The position numbers and the translations under genes are program-made. This document shows, one piece after another, positions 6,143-9,890 of a DNA stretch of 9,890 nt. The notes beneath the pieces are model-generated. The model was not told where the DNA came from and did no database searches. It saw only the letters and a list, made by a program, of their open reading frames with translations. The stretch comes from an uncultured Lachnospiraceae bacterium (lineage in GTDB: Bacteria; Bacillota; Clostridia; Lachnospirales; Lachnospiraceae): NCBI GenBank assembly GCA_910576975.1, contig CAJTJY010000040.1, positions 1-9,890 on the forward strand, written 5' to 3'. Each line of letters begins with the position of its first letter. Position 1 is the first letter of the stretch.

Positions 6143-7570
6143 TTATGTTTGAGGTTCCTCAAAGGTAATCTCTGTATGATGTACGGAACGCTCGTCAAGG
6201 AGCTGTTTAAACGTCTTTTCTTTCGATTTTTGTTCATAGTCAGAAGACCACCAGTAACCTTTGAGCTCATCCATATATTCTACATATTCGCAGAAATAAA
6301 CATAGATTTTTGAAGTGTCAAATCCGTTGATCGAAGCCGTATTTTGACAGCCGGCAACGTTTTGCCCCATCAAGTTCCCCTGTGCATCGAGTATAGCCAC
6401 AAAATAATCTAAGTTTTGTTCCATCTCCAATGAAATTGCTATCGGGGTCTTCGTAGCGGAGATCACGCCAAGGCCGTTTTCATTGAGATCGTTCACTTCC
6501 TTGTGGATGACGTTTTCATTGTTCTTTGACACCTCGAAATCGAAATCCCAAGGTCCGTCCAAAAACCAGTTGTCATATTGGTTCGGGTAGCGTAATCTGT
6601 CAGGATATATTTCATAATATGCATTCCACATATCATTGAAGAGCTGATGTTCGATGTCTTTTTGTTCTTCTGTGAACTGCATGTAGTCCTCATCCGTTAA
6701 GCCAAGGCCGTTTTCTTTCATGGCAGCCTCGTATTTCTGCCTGATCTCCCATGGCATTTCAGGACGGGTATCCACCAGCTTTGTTCCAAAAAATTGAGCA
6801 AGCGACAGTTTTACCTGGAAATTTTCTGGCACTTCTATGTCAGTACCTTGAAAGGAAAAATATTGCCCCATTTCAAAGCGAATCACTCCGGCAAAGGTAT
6901 GATCATCCAGCATCGCGCCGTCAATGTATTCGTCTCCGCCGTCTCTCCAGTGAATGCCTTCCTCGGAGTCAAAGCCAAAGTCCACCAGTGCGTCTAGCTG
7001 GATCACTGGTTTGCCGCTGTCAAGGTCACGGAATGTCTCGGGGATCTTTTCTTCTGAGTGAACCACAATGCCTAGGTAAAGGGTAGTCTCATTACAGTAA
7101 GCTTCGGAAAGAGTGACAGTGGTTCCATTGACGGACACGCTTTCAATCCCTGTTTGAGCGTGATTGACTGGTTTTGCCAGATTCGCATAATCTCCGGCAA
7201 ATTCCAGAGTTGCGCCCAACTTTTCAAATACATGTTCCACGATAGGGACTTGTTCAGCTACGGCAGGATTTGTCATGAAAAAACAGAAGAAAGCTGCTAC
7301 CGCCGCTGCTGCCCCAGCAAGCCCCTGGAAGAACAGCTTTCGGGCTTTCTTTGGATTACGCTTGCTTTTTTGTTGCTTGCGCGGTGCGTCTGCTTGATCT
7401 AGATTTTCTGTTTTTGGTGCGTCTGCCGCCATGGTGCGGATTTTTTCAAATGCTTCGTTTTTGGCGTCTTCCACTTGTTTCGGAAGGGGAAACGTAGCAT
7501 CCAATGTTGTTTTAATCGTATGATCCAATTGTGTTTGATCTGATGGCGTGATTTTTATTTGTTTCTTCAT
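6143..7570 (-). CDS. DUF4179 membrane protein, probable anti-sigma factor
   Basis: The 475-residue protein has a cytoplasmic N-terminal part (about 1-78) with a basic patch (RKQQKSKRNPKKARK, 64-78), one membrane span (about 79-100, LFFQGLAGAAAAVAAFFCFF), and a large extracellular region (101-475). The segment TNPAVAEQVPIVEHVFEKL (100-118) just after the span is the typical signature of DUF4179 proteins, which are regularly encoded beside ECF-type sigma factors in Bacillota and are thought to hold them at the membrane. Here it directly follows the sigma gene, 46 bp away, with AAGGAGGG before its ATG. The classical zinc-binding HxxxCxxC anti-sigma motif is absent. The ectodomain has no recognisable enzyme motif; its aromatic, acidic stretch (270-345) may sense an envelope signal. 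The anti-sigma role is inferred from family and context. Confidence 0.8.
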   Translation of the reverse strand: MKKQIKITPSDQTQLDHTIKTTLDATFPLPKQVEDAKNEAFEKIRTMAADAPKTENLDQADAPRKQQKSKRNPKKARKLFFQGLAGAAAAVAAFFCFFMTNPAVAEQVPIVEHVFEKLGATLEFAGDYANLAKPVNHAQTGIESVSVNGTTVTLSEAYCNETTLYLGIVVHSEEKIPETFRDLDSGKPVIQLDALVDFGFDSEEGIHWRDGGDEYIDGAMLDDHTFAGVIRFEMGQYFSFQGTDIEVPENFQVKLSLAQFFGTKLVDTRPEMPWEIRQKYEAAMKENGLGLTDEDYMQFTEEQKDIEHQLFNDMWNAYYEIYPDRLRYPNQYDNWFLDGPWDFDFEVSKNNENVIHKEVNDLNENGLGVISATKTPIAISLEMEQNLDYFVAILDAQGNLMGQNVAGCQNTASINGFDTSKIYVYFCEYVEYMDELKGYWWSSDYEQKSKEKTFKQLLDERSVHHTEITFEEPQT

Positions 7571-7616
7571 CTGAAGCCCTCCTTGCTTAATTTATACTGC
7601 GTTTAGAATCTAAATG

Positions 7617-8114
7617 TTATTTTTCCAGATACGCGGTGCGAATCTGCTCTCTTGCCCTGGCAAGACGCGTCTTTACAGTATTTTCATTCATTTCTAAAAA
7701 CTCTGCAATTTCTGGAATCTTGAATCCCTCCAAATAATAAAAAACTAAGACCAGACGGTATTTTTCGTCAATTAGATTGAGCATCTCTTTGAATTCAAAT
7801 TCTGCAATTGCTGGATCCTGTTTCATTGCTTCTGGAAGTTCTCCAGGAAGATGTTCTTTCTGATGATGCCGTAAAATGCGATTGCATTCATTAATCAGGA
7901 TCCTGGTCAGCCAGGTTTTAAAAAATTCTAGTTTTTTCAAAGTATGCAATTTTTGAAAACAATTTAGAATGGTGTTTTGGATTGCGTCTGCAGCATCATC
8001 ATCGTTACTTAAAATGGCGCGCGCCACTTTATACATTGCCAGAGAATTAATGTTCATCAATTCAAGAAAAGATTCTACATCTCCCTGGACAGCTTTTTCA
8101 ATCAACATTTGCAT
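7617..8114 (-). CDS. ECF-type RNA polymerase sigma factor
   Basis: The 165-residue protein has only the sigma-2 and sigma-4 regions, as in ECF sigma factors. Region 2 spans about 15-84 (AILSNDDDAADAIQNTILNC, then FKTWLTRILINECNRILR, the -10 recognition helix). Region 4 spans about 106-160 (YRLVLVFYYLEGFKIPEIAEFLEMNENTVKTRLARARE, a helix-turn-helix reading the -35). It resembles SigV/SigM/SigW-type stress sigma factors. I place the start at 8114, 9 nt after AAGGGGG; an ATG seven codons upstream (8135) lies within a hairpin and has no ribosome binding site. It forms an operon with the downstream DUF4179 gene. A promoter of ECF type upstream suggests that it activates its own transcription. Confidence 0.9.
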   Translation of the reverse strand: MQMLIEKAVQGDVESFLELMNINSLAMYKVARAILSNDDDAADAIQNTILNCFQKLHTLKKLEFFKTWLTRILINECNRILRHHQKEHLPGELPEAMKQDPAIAEFEFKEMLNLIDEKYRLVLVFYYLEGFKIPEIAEFLEMNENTVKTRLARAREQIRTAYLEK

Positions 8115-8132
8115 ATGGTTAGGCCCCCTTTT

Positions 8133-8166
8133 CATAGCTTCGCAGCTATGTTATCATTCGAATGAT
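8133..8166 (-). promoter_or_regulatory. Structured leader of the sigma operon: 14-bp palindrome plus GNRA hairpin
   Basis: Two perfect symmetrical elements sit side by side. ATCATTCGAATGAT (8153-8166) is a 14-bp palindrome. CATAGCT (8133-8139) and AGCTATG (8144-8150) form a 7-bp hairpin whose RNA loop on the minus strand is GCGA, a GNRA tetraloop. The hairpin ends about three bases before the ribosome binding site of the sigma gene. The palindrome may be an operator; the hairpin may affect translation or mRNA stability. Confidence 0.5.
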
Positions 8167-8188
8167 TTTTGCTTCTTATACCCATTAG

Positions 8189-8214
8189 ATACGAATTTTG
8201 GAAAAAAGGTTTCA
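8189..8214 (-). promoter_or_regulatory. Probable ECF-sigma promoter of the sigma/DUF4179 operon
   Basis: Read on the minus strand, TGAAAC (8214-8209) is followed after 15 bp by CGTAT (8193-8189). This closely matches the Bacillus ECF promoter form (TGAAAC, 16 or so bp, CGTA/CGTC for SigW and SigM); the spacer is one base short of the common length. Transcription would begin near 8182, about 68 nt before the sigma start codon. Autoregulation of this kind is usual for ECF operons. Confidence 0.6.
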
Positions 8215-8298
8215 AAAATATTTTAGATACTAATTGACGGCTTGGTCAATACAGAGATTCTTGTCAAAGGAGAAACATTGTTCTCGCAGATTTGTCAG

Positions 8299-8327
8299 TT
8301 GAAAGTGGTAGCGTTTGATGGTATAAT
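8299..8327 (+). promoter_or_regulatory. Housekeeping (sigma-A) promoter of pyrE
   Basis: TTGAAA (8299-8304) and TATAAT (8322-8327) are separated by exactly 17 bp, giving a near-consensus vegetative promoter with a start near 8334. The leader of about 70 nt holds one short hairpin, GACTGT (8363-8368) with ACGGTC (8373-8378), and no terminator or PyrR-type attenuator that I can see. Upstream, ATTGAC (8233-8238) and GTCAAT (8245-8250) form a small inverted repeat of unknown role. Confidence 0.8.
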
Positions 8328-8403
8328 ATCGAAAGAAATGATACTGCCAAGGCGGCTTATGTGACTGTGCTAACGGTCGTGCAAATAAGGAGAATCAGAA
8401 TAC

Positions 8404-9078
8404 ATGCAAAGTTATAAAAAAGAATTTATTGAATTCATGGTAGAATGCCAGGTACTGAAGTTTGGTGAATTTGTGTTAAAAAGCGGGAGGAATTCTCCGT
8501 TTTTTATGAATGCTGGGGCTTATGTGACAGGAGAGCAGCTTACGAAGCTGGGAGAGTATTACGCAAGGGCGATTCATCATCATTATGGGGATGATTTCGA
8601 CGTCATGTTTGGACCAGCGTACAAGGGAATTCCCTTATGTGTCGCCGCTACCATGGCATACAGCAAGCTGTATGGAAAGGAAATCCGCTATTGTTCCAAC
8701 CGCAAGGAAGCGAAGGATCACGGAGATACCGGAATTCTTCTGGGAAGCAAGCTAAGAGACGGCGACAAAGTGGTGATTATCGAGGATGTGACTACCTCCG
8801 GCAAATCCATGGAGGAGACGGTACCCATCATCCGCGCCCAGGCGAAGATCGAAGTCAAGGGACTGATCGTATCCTTAAACCGCATGGAGCGCGGGAAAGG
8901 CGAAAAGAGCGCTTTGGAGGAAATCAAAGAATTGTATGGTTTTGATGCAAACGCCATCGTGACGATGGAAGATGTAGTGGAATATTTGTATAATAAGCCT
9001 TATAAAGGAAAAATATATATTAATGATGAAATGAAAGCGGCAATTGACCGTTACTATGCCCAATATGGAGTGAGATAA
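8404..9078 (+). CDS. pyrE: Orotate phosphoribosyltransferase
   Basis: PyrE joins orotate to PRPP to make orotidine 5'-monophosphate, the fifth step of de novo pyrimidine synthesis, in the cytosol. The 224-residue protein carries the PRPP-binding motif VVIIEDVTTSGKS (123-135), the substrate-site segment FGPAYKGIPL (69-78, with K74), and the mobile catalytic loop NRKEAKDHG (99-107). An N-terminal SGRNSPFFMNAG (27-38) fits the hood region of the family. Length is normal for the PyrE class near 220 residues. AAGGAG at 8387-8392 lies 11 nt before the ATG. It is driven by the promoter at 8299-8327 and leads a small operon with two membrane-protein genes; other pyr genes are not adjacent. Confidence 0.95.
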   Translation: MQSYKKEFIEFMVECQVLKFGEFVLKSGRNSPFFMNAGAYVTGEQLTKLGEYYARAIHHHYGDDFDVMFGPAYKGIPLCVAATMAYSKLYGKEIRYCSNRKEAKDHGDTGILLGSKLRDGDKVVIIEDVTTSGKSMEETVPIIRAQAKIEVKGLIVSLNRMERGKGEKSALEEIKELYGFDANAIVTMEDVVEYLYNKPYKGKIYINDEMKAAIDRYYAQYGVR

Positions 9079-9088
9079 GGAGTACATT

Positions 9089-9241
9089 ATGAATGAAAAA
9101 ACGTACAAAGCCATGACTGCGGCAGGGGCTGGAAACATTGCGATAGGCATTGTCATGTTAGTGACTGGCATTACCTGTGGAGTTCTCGCCATTATCAACG
9201 GCGCAAGAATGTTGAAAAGGAAATCAGATATCATTTTTTAA
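9089..9241 (+). CDS. Small single-span membrane protein, function unknown
   Basis: The frame encodes 50 residues beginning MNEKTYKAMTAAGAGNIAIG and ends at TAA. One hydrophobic helix (about 14-37, with several Gly and small residues) is followed by a basic tail (ARMLKRKSD), which favours an N-out, C-in arrangement or a simple tail-in anchor by the positive-inside rule. A good ribosome binding site (AAGGAG, about 9077-9082) overlaps the pyrE stop region, 10 nt downstream of which the gene starts. The VanZ gene begins 11 nt later. I do not recognise a family. Translation is likely given the ribosome binding site, tight packing and coherent membrane segment. Confidence 0.7.
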   Translation: MNEKTYKAMTAAGAGNIAIGIVMLVTGITCGVLAIINGARMLKRKSDIIF

Positions 9242-9252
9242 GGGTAAAAAAA

Positions 9253-9732
9253 TTGAAAAAAGATTACAAGAAAATACTCCGGATATGCAGCAAAGTCATG
9301 TTCGGAGTGTATATTATTTGCCTGACATATTTTTTGTTTTTTGCAGAGAGTACTGGGCGTACGTTTGAAGGCAGGACGTATCATTATAATCTGGAATTAT
9401 TTAAAGAAATCGGGCGGTTTATCAAATACCGTCATGTGCTTGGAACCAAAGCGGTGCTGCTGAACCTGGTAGGCAATATTGTGGCATTCTTTCCCTTTGG
9501 CTTTTTTCTGCCTGTTCTGCACCCGAAGTGCAGATCTATTTTTTACACCACATTTTTCAGCTTCGAATTCAGCCTTATGGTGGAAACGATCCAGTTAGTA
9601 TCTAAAGTAGGAAGCTTTGACGTGGATGACCTGCTTTTAAATACAATTGGAGGAGCATTAGGATGTTTGATTTTTTTCTGGATGAACGAGGTCAGGAAAA
9701 AAAGTGAAAGAATTAATAAGTTCTTTTATTAA
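9253..9732 (+). CDS. VanZ-family membrane protein
   Basis: The 159-residue protein has four predicted spans (about 9-31, 66-89, 95-117, 126-145) and the VanZ-like signature: NLVGNIVAFFPFGFFLPVL (71-89) followed by a glutamate/glutamine pair ETIQL (111-115) and FDVDDLLLNTIGG (122-134). The founding member, VanZ, gives low-level teicoplanin resistance, but most family members have no known role and sit outside van clusters. Start is TTG at 9253, with AAGGG (9240-9244) 8 nt upstream overlapping the previous stop; no ATG fits better. It ends the pyrE operon. The last nine residues (SERINKFFY) and the stop are coded by the first, diverged copy of the 70-bp repeat array, so the natural C-terminus may have been altered. 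Confidence 0.88.
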   Translation: MKKDYKKILRICSKVMFGVYIICLTYFLFFAESTGRTFEGRTYHYNLELFKEIGRFIKYRHVLGTKAVLLNLVGNIVAFFPFGFFLPVLHPKCRSIFYTTFFSFEFSLMVETIQLVSKVGSFDVDDLLLNTIGGALGCLIFFWMNEVRKKSERINKFFY

Positions 9733-9890
9733 CAGCCTTTTTGTGCTAAAAAACGCACAGCATGGAGGAAAGAGTGAAAGAATTTGATAATTCTTTCACG
9801 AACTACCTGTTTGTGCTGAAAAGCGCACAGAGAAGAGGAAAGAGTGAAAGAATTTGATAATTCTTTCACGAACTACCTGTTTGTGCTGAA
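9694..9890 (+). repeat. 70-bp tandem repeat array with hairpins, continuing past the window
   Basis: Three copies with a period of exactly 70 bp can be aligned. Copies 2 and 3 are identical over 56 bp (9765-9820 and 9835-9890, ending only because the window ends). Copy 1 matches copy 2 at 46 of 60 positions (9701-9760 against 9771-9830) and overlaps the 3' end of the VanZ gene. In copies 2 and 3 GTGAAAGAATT and AATTCTTTCAC form an 11-bp stem with a TGAT loop (9774-9799; 9844-9869). Copy 1 keeps AAAGAA/TTCTTT at the same place. A second element, TGTGC and GCACA around 8 nt, follows in copies 1 and 2 (9742-9759, 9812-9829). No long open frame or T run is present. Confidence 0.85.

Noticed and set aside
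6044..6313. 89-codon plus-strand frame after the MATE gene
   Set aside because: It runs through the convergent terminator and antisense to the DUF4179 gene, with no family resemblance.
6751..7402. Plus-strand frames opposite the DUF4179 gene
   Set aside because: They are antisense to a well-supported gene with a good ribosome binding site and operon context.
8115..8135. Upstream ATG of the sigma gene
   Set aside because: The codon lies in a 7-bp hairpin with no ribosome binding site; AAGGGGG is placed correctly for the ATG at 8114.
8334..8403. PyrR-type attenuator in the pyrE leader
   Set aside because: Only one short hairpin is present, with no terminator T run and no recognisable PyrR-binding sequence.
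9253..9732. Glycopeptide resistance gene
   Set aside because: VanZ-family proteins are widespread without vanHAX; no other van gene is in the window, so resistance is not supported.
9762..9857. A 31-codon frame from an ATG across repeats 2 and 3
   Set aside because: No ribosome binding site precedes it, the 70-bp period shifts the frame in each copy, and the DNA is better explained by its hairpins.
9694..9890. CRISPR array
   Set aside because: The 70-bp units adjoin each other, the shared part is 56 bp or more, and no separate unique spacers of regular length lie between short repeats; no cas genes are near.

Overview
The window reads as a Gram-positive, low-to-moderate GC chromosome, most likely a clostridial Bacillota of the Lachnospiraceae type. 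The reasons are strong AGGAGG-like ribosome binding sites, an occasional TTG start, a Tn916/Tn1549-style replication-excision-integration module, a sigma factor/DUF4179 pair, and a pyrE-VanZ cluster. The genus cannot be set from sequence alone.

Left third (1 to about 3460) is the terminal segment of an integrated mobile element, probably an integrative conjugative or mobilizable element. It holds the tail of an HTH_11-type regulator (1-207), a leader with an intrinsic terminator (336-379), a DnaD-like phage replisome organizer (400-1164), a DnaC-like helicase loader overlapping it by 4 nt (1161-2006), a Tn916-type excisionase (2011-2220) and a tyrosine integrase (2302-3432). The replisome-organizer gene carries, between its two domain-coding parts, a cluster of TGTAACA motifs followed by a 60-nt purine-rich strand, an arrangement that recalls lambda-type origins inside the initiator gene. 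A terminator and the integrase promoter are interleaved between xis and int. The element seems to end just after int, beside two tandem 12-bp repeats.

Middle (3524-6047) is host sequence: ychF, a conserved translation-associated ATPase, and a MATE-family efflux protein separated by a short leader that can be folded as an H-type pseudoknot. A 15-bp perfect hairpin (6067-6109) separates the MATE gene from the convergent operon.

8114-6143 on the minus strand is a two-gene regulatory operon: an ECF-type sigma factor and a membrane-anchored DUF4179 protein, the probable anti-sigma factor. Upstream lies a TGAAAC-15-CGTAT promoter of the ECF type, suggesting autoregulation, and a leader with a 14-bp palindrome and a GNRA-capped hairpin.

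8299-9732 on the plus strand is driven by a near-consensus housekeeping promoter: pyrE (pyrimidine synthesis), a 50-residue single-span membrane protein, and a VanZ-family membrane protein. The last bases of vanZ lie inside the first, diverged copy of a 70-bp tandem repeat; two further copies, identical over 56 bp, run to the window edge. Each of these contains an 11-bp perfect hairpin and a second smaller one. This array, the possible internal origin and the structured sigma leader are the least ordinary features.
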